A DNA stretch of 22,972 nucleotides from a virus: positions 1 through 22,972 of the IMG/VR virus record IMGVR_UViG_3300020166_001433; one strand, written 5' to 3'. The translations under genes and the position numbers were made by a program. Below, one piece after another: positions 1 to 6,471 of the stretch. Below the pieces are notes generated by a model, which worked only from the letters and a program-made list of their open reading frames with translations, was not told the DNA's origin and did not search any database. How positions within the stretch are numbered: position 1 is the stretch's first letter; every line of letters starts with the position of its first letter.

Positions 1-6
1 CTTTCT

Positions 7-35
7 ATAGTAATCGAAAAAATACATATTGTCAA
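7..35 (-). promoter_or_regulatory. sigma70-type promoter reading out of the left edge
   Basis: On the minus strand a -35 TTGACA (positions 30-35) is followed by exactly 17 bases and a -10 TACTAT (7-12). The -35 overlaps the stop codon of the zf-CHCC gene. It should drive a gene lying beyond position 1. The CTTGACA context matches the other early promoters in the window. Confidence 0.6.
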
Positions 36-256
36 GTACTTTTATCAATCAGCCATAATTTGCTGCAATAATAACATACTGCCCATGGTTTACTATATGT
101 TATATTGATAGAAAATAATGGATGGTCATTGTTATCACAGTATCCACTCCATTCGTCTGTTAATAGTACTTTTTCTTTTTTTTCTATCAAATCTGCCTGT
201 CTTATATTTTTCTGTTCTTGTTCTACTTGACTCAAATTAAATCTTTTTTTTCGCAT
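32..256 (-). CDS. small zf-CHCC-type zinc-binding protein
   Basis: This 74-aa protein has a charged N-terminal half and a C-terminal pattern C40-x4-H45-P ... C61-x2-C64. The spacing and the HP and CxYC context fit the zf-CHCC family (PF10276), known from the NDUFS6 subunit of complex I and from short alphaproteobacterial proteins. Zinc binding is inferred from the four ligands. Its role in a phage is unknown. The ATG follows the stop of the nucleotidyltransferase gene by one base, so it is the last gene of the kinase / radical SAM / nucleotidyltransferase unit. The family call rests on the motif alone. Confidence 0.6.
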   Translation of the reverse strand: MRKKRFNLSQVEQEQKNIRQADLIEKKEKVLLTDEWSGYCDNNDHPLFSINITYSKPWAVCYYCSKLWLIDKST

Positions 257-257
257 C

Positions 258-650
258 TTACTCTAAACTTCCGTCTTCTCTCATTTGTTTTCTAATTTGG
301 GTGGCACTAATATCATGTATATCTGTTCCTAAATCGTGTTCTGTAAATGTGTATCCCACCCCTCTGCCATAACTTATATCAATGATATTTGGTACTTTAG
401 CAACTTCATAGTCATGATGTAATTTATATCCATACTTCTCTAATGCAGATATGATATTAGTTCTTACATCATAGTAGTCCCACGGATTATCGTCTTGGCC
501 TGGTCCAGAATTTTCACCTTGTACATCCCTACACATAATAATAACTTGTCCAGTCAATTTAATTGATTGTTTGAATAATTCAGTATGCCCTTCGTGCCAT
601 GGTTGCCATCTACCCAGCATTTGTACAGTTGGTGATTTAAAACTAAACAT
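258..650 (-). CDS. HxGH-type nucleotidyltransferase (NMNAT/cytidylyltransferase superfamily)
   Basis: This 130-aa protein has the nucleotidyltransferase alpha/beta phosphodiesterase superfamily signatures. They are GRWQPWHEGH with H19-x-G-H22 near the N-terminus and ISATQIR at 114-120, the equivalent of ISxTxxR. Such enzymes transfer a nucleotidyl group from ATP or CTP to a phosphorylated small molecule, as in NMN, pantetheine-phosphate, sulfate or sugar-phosphate adenylylation or cytidylylation. The substrate cannot be read from the sequence. The gene starts 2 bases after the radical SAM stop, with AGAGGA upstream, and is followed directly by the zf-CHCC gene, so the four minus-strand genes from 2242 to 32 look co-transcribed. 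It is short for NMNAT or CoaD (about 160 aa or more), which suggests a minimal phage version. Confidence 0.8.
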   Translation of the reverse strand: MFSFKSPTVQMLGRWQPWHEGHTELFKQSIKLTGQVIIMCRDVQGENSGPGQDDNPWDYYDVRTNIISALEKYGYKLHHDYEVAKVPNIIDISYGRGVGYTFTEHDLGTDIHDISATQIRKQMREDGSLE

Positions 651-652
651 TA

Positions 653-1777
653 TTATAATTTCCTCTTTGGAATCTTTGAGTCCGCACTACTAACACAACT
701 CTTACTTATACATGGCATTGGTTTGTCAAATAGTTTAAATCCACTTTCGATATATCCCAATGGCTGGTCTGCACAACTATAACTACGTTTTATACTACCG
801 TCTGGTTCACGTATTATTATACCTTGATACCCACTGTTACAACTCCAGCCTTCAAAGTTATTAAAATTAAACGCATTGAAACGCTCGGCCTGATCCATAT
901 ACCATTTCTTACCGTTTGAGTCTGTAAACTCTACTTGCATATGCCAAGGTACACTTTTATCATTTTGACCAATTGCATACTCTGGAACTTGAAAGTTGGG
1001 TTTTGGTCTATCATTCCATTTACGTTTTACCTCAGTATACGCAAGTTGTGGCATACCATTCCACAATCTTTTCATCTGTTCTTCTGTATACCCATCAACT
1101 ACACGACTTGCAGTGGGATCCGATTGTGGCTTCAATGTTACATTAATACCTTGTTCATGAAAAAATAATGCATTATCCCAATCACGTTCAAACCAGTCCG
1201 GGACCATAACCATGTTCACTGTAATTTGTACATCATTTTCTTGACACAATATAAGTTTATCTGCAAACTCTTGCATCTTATCTCTTGTATTAAGATGCTC
1301 AGTATGTAAACTAGCAGTGATACTTGCACGATGAAATGGTTTAACTCGCTCTACATAATCCTCATGCCATTTAACATTACGTGACATATTAGTTGTCATA
1401 TGGACACTTGTGTAGTTAGTATTTGATACATCATCTGCAAGATGACTCAAAATGTCCAAGTAGCCAGGGTGGAAAGTAGGTTCTCCACCAGATAACGAGA
1501 AGTGAAAACTATTAAATCCGTTTTCACGTGCCTGTCTCTTTATTTCATCTATTGTCCGTAAACATAATTCTGTAGGACGATGGTCTTTACGATCACTGCG
1601 GGCATAAGGCCAACAGTAGGAGCATTTGTAATTACAGAATCTTCCGAGGAGCCAACTAACAGTGAATAGATCACGATACAGCAAGGTACGCTGACCGACA
1701 CTAACAATGTCATCAAAGGGTATTTTAGTAAAGTCATAATTACTCCATTTTAAATCTTCGCTCATACCATTTCCCAT
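653..1777 (-). CDS. radical SAM protein with SPASM-like C-terminus
   Basis: This 374-aa protein has the radical SAM [4Fe-4S] motif CNYKCSYC (C48, C52, C55) and SGGEPTFHPG at 96-105, the GGEP SAM-binding motif. Four C-terminal cysteines (C313, C335, C356, C361) resemble an auxiliary-cluster (SPASM) domain. SPASM enzymes modify peptides (anSME, PqqE, mycofactocin types) or other substrates by radical chemistry. The substrate here is unknown. It lies between a CysC-like P-loop protein and an HxGH nucleotidyltransferase, suggesting a small-molecule or surface modification pathway. Two ATGs are possible, at 1777 and 1765. Neither has a strong Shine-Dalgarno, so the start is uncertain by four residues. 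Confidence 0.85.
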   Translation of the reverse strand: MGNGMSEDLKWSNYDFTKIPFDDIVSVGQRTLLYRDLFTVSWLLGRFCNYKCSYCWPYARSDRKDHRPTELCLRTIDEIKRQARENGFNSFHFSLSGGEPTFHPGYLDILSHLADDVSNTNYTSVHMTTNMSRNVKWHEDYVERVKPFHRASITASLHTEHLNTRDKMQEFADKLILCQENDVQITVNMVMVPDWFERDWDNALFFHEQGINVTLKPQSDPTASRVVDGYTEEQMKRLWNGMPQLAYTEVKRKWNDRPKPNFQVPEYAIGQNDKSVPWHMQVEFTDSNGKKWYMDQAERFNAFNFNNFEGWSCNSGYQGIIIREPDGSIKRSYSCADQPLGYIESGFKLFDKPMPCISKSCVSSADSKIPKRKL

Positions 1778-1801
1778 TTTTTATATCTAACATTAATAAT
1801 A

Positions 1802-2242
1802 CTATTCATTTACTCTTTGTTCTTCATGCCATTTACTGTATCTGTCTACTGCAAGCATAAGTGTATTATGGGTATCATCAAACCAATCTTGAACACGATA
1901 GTCTATATTAATTGGTGGTTGAAATATTTGATTGGTATCATCATATATACTTTCTTTGATAGTATCCATCCATACTACAAAATCTGCATCAAAGGCTTTT
2001 CTATTTTCATTCATTGGACAGATAAAGTCAGCAACAACAATTTTACCTGTCATTTCAATTCCATCTGCTAAATGGCGCATACGTTGTGCTTGTCGTGCCC
2101 GCCCTTGTATACTAAAGTCCCAATCATCGTACTTTGTTCGTACAAAATCTGCATTCAGCCATACCCCATTAATTAGTCTCGTAAAGGGTTCAGCCAACGT
2201 TGATTTGCCACTTCCCGGCAATCCACAAATTAATATTTTCAT
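1802..2242 (-). CDS. P-loop kinase resembling adenylylsulfate kinase (CysC-like)
   Basis: This 146-aa protein begins with a Walker A motif, GLPGSGKST at 7-15. A later NADFVR segment and a GRARQAQRMRHLAD segment parallel the DxDNxR and (R)xNIRRxxxVA regions of APS kinase. The downstream VVADFICPMNENR resembles TAFISPYRxDR of CysC. The known CysC reaction is ATP-dependent phosphorylation of adenylylsulfate to PAPS. This protein is shorter than typical CysC (about 200 aa), and its substrate may be another small molecule. It is the first gene of the four-gene unit running to position 32 and lies just after the terminator of the phasin-like gene. A lone TATAAT-like box precedes it, without a good -35. 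Confidence 0.7.
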   Translation of the reverse strand: MKILICGLPGSGKSTLAEPFTRLINGVWLNADFVRTKYDDWDFSIQGRARQAQRMRHLADGIEMTGKIVVADFICPMNENRKAFDADFVVWMDTIKESIYDDTNQIFQPPINIDYRVQDWFDDTHNTLMLAVDRYSKWHEEQRVNE

Positions 2243-2267
2243 ATGTTATTATATCCAAAAAAGTAAA

Positions 2268-2292
2268 ATGGTCTGAACATTGTTCAGACCAT
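2268..2292 (-). terminator. rho-independent terminator after the phasin-like gene
   Basis: A perfect 11-bp stem (ATGGTCTGAAC paired with GTTCAGACCAT) closes a 3-base loop. On the minus strand it is followed by TTTTACTTTTTT. It begins a few bases after the stop codon of the 116-aa gene. Confidence 0.85.
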
Positions 2293-2298
2293 CATTTA

Positions 2299-2649
2299 TT
2301 ATTTTCCTTTGTTTACGAAATTGTAAAATTGTTGCGCTGCTTCAAGAATTTGTTCTGTTCCTGGAACTTCTGGCATTTCTACCTTTGTCACAACTTCATC
2401 GTGCTCTTTTCGAACAGATGTTTCAAACATGCCATATTTTGCATAATAGTCTTGCCACATTTGTGATTGTGCCATTTCTAATACTTGAGTACGAATTTCA
2501 TAACCATTTTTATTAAAAGTTACTTTAGGAAGTGAAGGAGGTGTCATTTTCTGAAATGCTTCTGTAAATGCCTCTGGTTTCATTCCTGTGTTTTTGTATA
2601 AATCGCTGAATTTTTCAGCCATTTCAGTCATTTGTTTAATATCGAACAT
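2299..2649 (-). CDS. phasin-like small protein (tentative)
   Basis: This 116-aa soluble, helix-rich protein has no signal peptide or membrane segment. The C-terminal half, with IRTQVLEMAQSQMWQDYY, VVTKVEMPEVPG and EQILEAAQQFYNFV, gives an impression of phasin-like proteins, which coat polyhydroxyalkanoate granules or act as chaperone-like helical proteins. This is pattern recognition without a decisive motif. AAAGGAGAAC sits at good spacing before the ATG. It lies directly downstream of the tmRNA gene with no intervening promoter or terminator that I can see, so tmRNA and this mRNA may share the promoter at 2954-2984. A strong terminator follows the gene. Confidence 0.45.
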   Translation of the reverse strand: MFDIKQMTEMAEKFSDLYKNTGMKPEAFTEAFQKMTPPSLPKVTFNKNGYEIRTQVLEMAQSQMWQDYYAKYGMFETSVRKEHDEVVTKVEMPEVPGTEQILEAAQQFYNFVNKGK

Positions 2650-2679
2650 ATTGTTCTCCTTTGTGTTTATGTGTGTGTG

Positions 2680-2945
2680 TAGTGTAACTATTCTGTTGCT
2701 AGGTCAGTTACCAACCCCCACGTACTTAAATTAAGCCGCTAATGCCATTTCTGGCGCTTTATTTGCGTTTGCAATTAAAAAGTTTATTCGCGGTAACGGC
2801 GCTTATATCCCGGTAACTCCATTCATCTATCTTGTCAGTCGATCCTAGTTCAGCCCCATAAGAAACACACTTATCTAAATGTGCTTATGGTGGAGCTGCG
2901 CGGTACTGCCCCGCGGTCCTGTCCAATCGTCAAATCACTTCAACG
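2680..2945 (-). ncRNA. ssrA: circularly permuted two-piece tmRNA (alphaproteobacterial type)
   Basis: On the minus strand the acceptor piece comes first and ends in CGCGCAGCTCCACCA (CCA at 2890-2888). Its T-arm-like hairpin is CGCGG/CCGCG. After an intervening segment (2887-2858) that forms a hairpin (CCATAAG paired with CTTATGG), the coding piece starts at 2857 with GGGGCTGAACTAGGATCGAC, the classic tmRNA 5' end. GGGGCTG pairs with CAGCTCC, giving a seven-pair acceptor stem with the G3-U70 wobble that AlaRS recognises. A tag frame follows at 2772-2731. Gene order acceptor piece, spacer, coding piece is the permuted arrangement known in alphaproteobacteria. The outer ends (about 2945 and 2680) are estimates. 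The long P2 helix between pieces was not resolved by eye. The product would rescue stalled ribosomes with SmpB. Confidence 0.93.
2731..2772 (-). other. tmRNA proteolysis-tag reading frame
   Basis: Reading from a GCA resume codon gives ANANKAPEMALAA followed by TAA. With the alanine charged on tmRNA the tag would be A-ANANKAPEMALAA. The hydrophobic ALAA end is the type of degron recognised by ClpXP, and AN-rich starts are common in ssrA tags. The resume codon is inferred from its resemblance to other tags, since upstream codons in this frame do not define it. Confidence 0.88.
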
Positions 2946-2953
2946 TTACATTC

Positions 2954-2984
2954 TATTTATAACATATTTTGATAGTGTTGTCAA
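2954..2984 (-). promoter_or_regulatory. composite sigma70 and T4-late-type promoter of tmRNA
   Basis: On the minus strand TTGACA (2979-2984) is followed by 17 bases and TATAAATA (2954-2961). The latter serves both as a -10 (TATAAA) and as an exact T4 late promoter box. About 31 bases are identical to the pstS promoter apart from one substitution. The predicted start, near 2947, fits the 5' end of the acceptor piece. Confidence 0.8.
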
Positions 2985-3016
2985 TAGAAAAGGCAGTGTG
3001 TCGATTCACTGCCTTT
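2984..3016 (-). terminator. rho-independent terminator after the Pit-like gene
   Basis: A 10-bp stem, AAAGGCAGTG paired with CACTGCCTTT, has an 8-base loop and is followed on the minus strand by a T-rich stretch. It lies directly after the permease stop codon and abuts the -35 of the tmRNA promoter. Confidence 0.8.
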
Positions 3017-3021
3017 AAATA

Positions 3022-3993
3022 TCAAAGTCCGTTAGGTACAATGATATAATGAATCATTAGCACAAGTGCCACTGAGGCACCTAAACCAACCATCATCTTG
3101 CCAAAGTCCTTAGCAACTAGTGGAAATACTGACTTCGTTTTCTTTTTACCAAAGTATGTTGCCATTGCAAGTTCTCTACCTGCAAGCAAGCCCACGAATA
3201 CCCAAGTTGTTGACATTGGAATATCGTTTAGTTCTTTGAAGAAGTATAAGCACAACCAATAGAACAAATCAATCAGCGTTGCTGACCTCACGTATCTTGT
3301 GTTGTGTTTCTCTAATACAATCTGTTGTATCTTACCGCCACGTTCTCTAAACATAAAGAACAAGCCTACTACAAACACTAAACTTATAAACACCATTAGG
3401 TCAACTGGAATAACTCTTGGTAAGAACACTGCAATGTTGGCAATGTCATGTGACAACCAAGTCCACCACAAGCCGCCTGTTGCTACCCATTGTGCTATTC
3501 GCCAATAGTTTTTGTTGCTTTCGCTAACTGGCTTTGTTTCATCATACCATTTGCCAAAGTATTTGTGTATTGCAAACCATACTACATATGCAAAGCCTGC
3601 CGCTACACCATAGCCCATGATTGATTTCATAAGCATCTTCTCCAACACAAAGGTTGAAGCAAATACTGATAGAACCAAAAATGAAGTTGATACAGGTACA
3701 CCCATTCTAGTTAGCGCAACTAGGATAAGAGGCGCTGCAGCATGATACCACTGCACTTCTTGCCATGGAATCTTATTAAGTCTGCCGTAACTGATGTCTC
3801 CACCATTTACAACCCAGCCATACCATAGTGTTGCTAATAGAACACCTGATGCTGATAACCATAATGTTTTGTAACTAAATCTCTCATTGTTTGATGCCAT
3901 CCATGTACCGAGAGTTTGTACTGAATCGTTTGCTATAACTGCATATGCAGCAAGCAGGAAGCCAATAAGGCTCCATAGAGTGAGTGCGTCCAT
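3022..3993 (-). CDS. Pit-family (PiT/PHO4) inorganic phosphate permease
   Basis: This 323-aa polytopic membrane protein has the duplicated PiT signature. The first copy is ANDSVQTLGT (21-30) with GVPVSTS (98-104). The second is SHDIANIAVF (181-190) with NDIPMSTT (256-263). These correspond to the GANDxANAxGT and PxSTT motifs of PitA and PHO4 carriers, which import phosphate, usually as a metal-phosphate, with H+ or Na+. It is clearly shorter than PitA (about 500 aa), with reduced loops, but both half-repeats are present. AGAGGAGAAA lies upstream of the ATG. It follows pstS in the same direction, separated by a leader nearly identical to that of pstS, so both genes are probably under common phosphate-linked control. 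The family call is firm and the direction of transport is inferred. Confidence 0.87.
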   Translation of the reverse strand: MDALTLWSLIGFLLAAYAVIANDSVQTLGTWMASNNERFSYKTLWLSASGVLLATLWYGWVVNGGDISYGRLNKIPWQEVQWYHAAAPLILVALTRMGVPVSTSFLVLSVFASTFVLEKMLMKSIMGYGVAAGFAYVVWFAIHKYFGKWYDETKPVSESNKNYWRIAQWVATGGLWWTWLSHDIANIAVFLPRVIPVDLMVFISLVFVVGLFFMFRERGGKIQQIVLEKHNTRYVRSATLIDLFYWLCLYFFKELNDIPMSTTWVFVGLLAGRELAMATYFGKKKTKSVFPLVAKDFGKMMVGLGASVALVLMIHYIIVPNGL

Positions 3994-4066
3994 TGTTTTC
4001 TCCTCTGCTTGATGGCTTTACACCATCGCTCACGTTAAAGATAGGCGTGCTTTTATACACGCCTAC
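3994..4066 (-). promoter_or_regulatory. structured 5' leader of the Pit-like gene, copy 1 of a repeated element
   Basis: In RNA sense the leader has hairpin I (TAGGCGTG at 4065-4058 paired with CACGCCTA at 4049-4042), then CTTTAACGTGAGC. Hairpin II follows (GATGG 4027-4023, loop TGTAAAG, CCATC 4015-4011), then AAGCAGAGGAGAAA just before the ATG. The loop UAAAG can pair with the upstream CUUUA (4040-4036), forming a pseudoknot. The same block precedes pstS. Hairpin I may also serve as a weak terminator of pstS. I do not recognise it as a named riboswitch class. Confidence 0.7.
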
Positions 4067-4080
4067 ATTATACATTATTA

Positions 4081-5061
4081 TTACCAGTTGGCGACCATTT
4101 CTTGTGTTTTTGCTAGTTCTGGATCACTCACCAAACCATACTGAGCGAGTGGACCATCTGGGCCAGCAATTTCATCTGACACAAAGAACTGTATATATTC
4201 TTTAAGTCCTGGCACGACAGGAATATGTGCCATTTTCACATAGAACTGTAGTGGTCGGCTGATTGGATATTCACCACTTGCAACTGTTTCTGTGGTTGCT
4301 TCAACGTCATTAATTGTTGCTGCATAAATTGTATCTGTGTTGTTTAGCAAAAAGCTCAAACCAAACACGCCAATCCCATTGGGGTTAGAACTCAAGCTTG
4401 CGAGGGTTTCGGTATAGTCACCATCAATATCAATAGATCTAGAGTCTGTACGAACTGTGTAACACTCTTTCTTTGCTTTTTTCTTGTCACCTAATTGAGC
4501 AAGAAAAACATCGTAATCACCTGCTGTTTTACAGCCAACTTCCATGACCTTCTTTTCAAACACTTCACGTGTTCCGTGCTTTGTGCCTGGAAGAAATACT
4601 AAGATTTCTAAAGCCGGCAATGTAGGATCAATTTCATTCCACATTGTATACGTGCTATTCTTTTGCAGTGCTTTATATAAATGTTCTGGTGTCATATTTT
4701 CAAAACCTGGTGTATCTAACCGAGCGGCAAATACGATACCGTCATAACCAATTCTAACTTCTTTTACTTCACTTTGTAGTGATGTTTCGCATCGCTCCCA
4801 TTCATCTTGTTTCATAACAGAACTTGAGTTTGCGATATCCACAGTATTTGAGCCAACGCCTTCGCACATACGTTTACGTCCTGCTCCTGAGCCACCTGAC
4901 TCAACTACTGGTGTTGGGAATTCAAAATTTTCGCCAAACGCTTCTGCTACAATAGAGGCATATGGTAGAACGGTTGACGATCCTGCTATATGCACGTAAT
5001 CACGTGCCTGTGCCATAGTGGCTGTTGCCCACAAGGCAACTATCATTGTTAATAGTCTCAT
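4081..5061 (-). CDS. pstS: periplasmic phosphate-binding protein PstS
   Basis: This 326-aa protein has a signal peptide (MRLLTMIVALWATATMAQA, cleavage expected near residue 19). It is followed by a periplasmic-binding domain with HIAGSSTVLPY (25-35) and ESGGSGAGRKRMCEG, the phosphate-coordinating SST and SGGSGxG loops, and RIGYDGIVFA. PstS binds phosphate in the periplasm and hands it to the PstCAB ABC transporter. No pstC, pstA or pstB is present here, so it presumably feeds the host transporter, as proposed for the well-known cyanophage pstS genes. AAAGGAGAAAG precedes the ATG at ideal spacing. It has its own composite promoter and a structured leader, and the Pit-like gene follows in the same direction. 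No sequence matching a classical enterobacterial PhoB box was seen. Confidence 0.93.
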   Translation of the reverse strand: MRLLTMIVALWATATMAQARDYVHIAGSSTVLPYASIVAEAFGENFEFPTPVVESGGSGAGRKRMCEGVGSNTVDIANSSSVMKQDEWERCETSLQSEVKEVRIGYDGIVFAARLDTPGFENMTPEHLYKALQKNSTYTMWNEIDPTLPALEILVFLPGTKHGTREVFEKKVMEVGCKTAGDYDVFLAQLGDKKKAKKECYTVRTDSRSIDIDGDYTETLASLSSNPNGIGVFGLSFLLNNTDTIYAATINDVEATTETVASGEYPISRPLQFYVKMAHIPVVPGLKEYIQFFVSDEIAGPDGPLAQYGLVSDPELAKTQEMVANW

Positions 5062-5128
5062 TTCTTTCTCCTTTGCTTGACGGCTTTACACCATCGCTCA
5101 CGTTAAAGATAGGCTCGACATTGCCTAC
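5062..5128 (-). promoter_or_regulatory. structured 5' leader of pstS, copy 2 of the repeated element
   Basis: It is nearly identical to the leader of the Pit-like gene. Hairpin I is GTAGGC paired with GCCTAT around a different, shorter loop. Hairpin II is GATGG, loop TGTAAAG, CCGTC, where the base change relative to copy 1 turns a U-A pair into U-G and so keeps the stem. The invariant CUUUA upstream can pair with UAAAG in the loop. The Shine-Dalgarno AAAGGAGAAA follows immediately. Confidence 0.7.
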
Positions 5129-5132
5129 ATCC

Positions 5133-5163
5133 TATTTATAACATATTTTTATAGTGTTGTCAA
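5133..5163 (-). promoter_or_regulatory. composite sigma70 and T4-late-type promoter of pstS
   Basis: TTGACA (5158-5163), 17 bases, then TATAAATA (5133-5140) on the minus strand. The -35 overlaps the end of the hydrolase gene. It differs from the tmRNA promoter at one position within the spacer. Confidence 0.8.
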
Positions 5164-5738
5164 GTGTTGAATTTATTTTTAATAATTTCAACTACTCTGT
5201 CAGATAGAACTATCTCATAATGGTTTCTATCTACTTCTGCATATTCTATATCATTACGACAAGTCATACTTTTACGAGTGACAATGCCATCATTTTCACC
5301 TGATATCCAAGGTACATCGCCAACTGTTGTGACTATCTGAAGCCAATTACACGAAATATCAATATTACGGCTACCTCTGATAAATCTACTATGTGTTGTA
5401 ATGTCACTAAACATTTCATATCCAGAAAAGAATTTCATTGTTGCTCCCCATACAGCAATCTCACTGCCGTTAAATGGAGTTGCTAGACTTACAACTTTTT
5501 TAATACTATCAAATTCGTTCTGTAAATATGTAGCATATACTCCACCAAGACTATGTGCAATAACAAAAAATTCATCATCTATTTTGTTTAAAGTGTCTAT
5601 CATTATAGCAAGATTATCTTTAGCAGAAGTTTTCTTATTATAATTTAAATAGATAGGATTTTTGGATTTTAAAGACTTTTGTATAAACGCAAAACTTCGT
5701 TCACTGGCTGTCGCACCATGGATATATACTATTCTCAT
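5160..5738 (-). CDS. alpha/beta-hydrolase, lipase/esterase-like
   Basis: This 192-aa protein has the N-terminal strand and HG oxyanion motif IVYIHGAT (3-10). It also has the nucleophile elbow AHSLGG (61-66, Ser63) and plausible acid and base residues in GENDGIV (Asp150) and DRNHYEIV (His173). This order matches a compact alpha/beta-hydrolase of the lipase / GPI-inositol-deacylase-like type. The substrate is unknown; possible roles are lipid or ester hydrolysis, or envelope modification. No signal peptide is evident, so it is probably cytoplasmic. It begins 12 bases after the corrinoid-protein stop and is probably co-transcribed with it. It is short for the family but appears complete. Confidence 0.75.
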   Translation of the reverse strand: MRIVYIHGATASERSFAFIQKSLKSKNPIYLNYNKKTSAKDNLAIMIDTLNKIDDEFFVIAHSLGGVYATYLQNEFDSIKKVVSLATPFNGSEIAVWGATMKFFSGYEMFSDITTHSRFIRGSRNIDISCNWLQIVTTVGDVPWISGENDGIVTRKSMTCRNDIEYAEVDRNHYEIVLSDRVVEIIKNKFNT

Positions 5739-5750
5739 TTTGACTACAAC

Positions 5751-6440
5751 CTAAATTGAATTATGTTTACGGTTCATAAACATTTTTGCTGTTTCAACTG
5801 CGACTGCTGCATCTCTACAATACGCATCTGCACCAATTGCTTTTCCAAATTCTTCATTTAGTGGTGCGCCGCCTACTAGTATTGTATAATCATCACGCAT
5901 ACCTTTTTCAATCATTACATCAATAACAACCTTCATATACGGCATTGTGGTTGTAAGTAATGCACTCATACCTAATATATCTGGATTATGTTCTTCGATT
6001 GCATCAAGATAAGCCTGAACATCGTTATTAATACCAATATCGTGTACATCAAATCCTGCACCTTCCATCATCATACCAACTAGATTTTTACCAATGTCAT
6101 GTATATCACCTTTGACTGTGCCAATTACCATAGTGCCAACTTGTGGTGCACCAGTCTCAGCAAGTAGTGGTTTTAGAATTGACATTCCACCCTTCATAGC
6201 GTTTGCGGCTAATAATACTTCAGGTACAAATAAAATGCCATCTCTAAAGTCGATACCAACAATAGTCATTCCAGCAACCAGTGATTCTGTTAGTACACGA
6301 TATGGTTCCCAACCACGTTCTAAAAGAATATTAGTACCTTCTTCGACTTCCTCTTTGAGACCATCATACAAATCGTCTCCCATTTGAATTACTAATTCTT
6401 CATCATTTAATTCAGAGAGTACAATATTATCATCTTCCAT
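5751..6440 (-). CDS. cobalamin-binding corrinoid protein (MtbC/MttC-like, MetH B12 module)
   Basis: From the ATG at 6440 this is 229 aa. An N-terminal helical cap (residues about 10-90, with PEVLLAANAM at 73-82) precedes a Rossmann-like B12-binding domain. That domain has the diagnostic GDIHDIGKNL (D112-x-H114-x-x-G117, His being the lower cobalt ligand), SALLTTT (159-165) and VGGAPLN (189-195). This is the two-domain layout of methyl-carrying corrinoid proteins of methylamine or methoxy metabolism and of the MetH cobalamin module. Such proteins shuttle methyl groups between a substrate methyltransferase and an acceptor, and no partner methyltransferase is in the window. A GTG at 6452 in frame would add four residues but lacks a Shine-Dalgarno, so the ATG with AGAAG upstream is preferred. 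A TATAAATA box lies 32 bases upstream. Confidence 0.88.
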   Translation of the reverse strand: MEDDNIVLSELNDEELVIQMGDDLYDGLKEEVEEGTNILLERGWEPYRVLTESLVAGMTIVGIDFRDGILFVPEVLLAANAMKGGMSILKPLLAETGAPQVGTMVIGTVKGDIHDIGKNLVGMMMEGAGFDVHDIGINNDVQAYLDAIEEHNPDILGMSALLTTTMPYMKVVIDVMIEKGMRDDYTILVGGAPLNEEFGKAIGADAYCRDAAVAVETAKMFMNRKHNSI

Positions 6441-6471
6441 TATTCTTCTCACTTATATAAGTTAACATATC

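Noticed and set aside
2243-2267. Separate promoter for the kinase / radical SAM unit
   Set aside because: A TATAAT-like box is present, but the best -35 (TTCAGA at 18 bases) matches poorly and lies in the terminator stem.
1932-2276. 114-aa plus-strand frame opposite the kinase gene
   Set aside because: The minus strand carries a Walker A motif and CysC-like segments; this frame has no motif.
2700-2900. Reading the gap between the phasin-like gene and the Pit-like gene as an empty intergenic region
   Set aside because: The tmRNA acceptor stem, CCA end and tag frame explain it.
5062-5163. Classical PhoB box before pstS
   Set aside because: No tandem CTGTCAT-like 11-mers were found; control more likely lies in the leader RNA or an unfamiliar operator.
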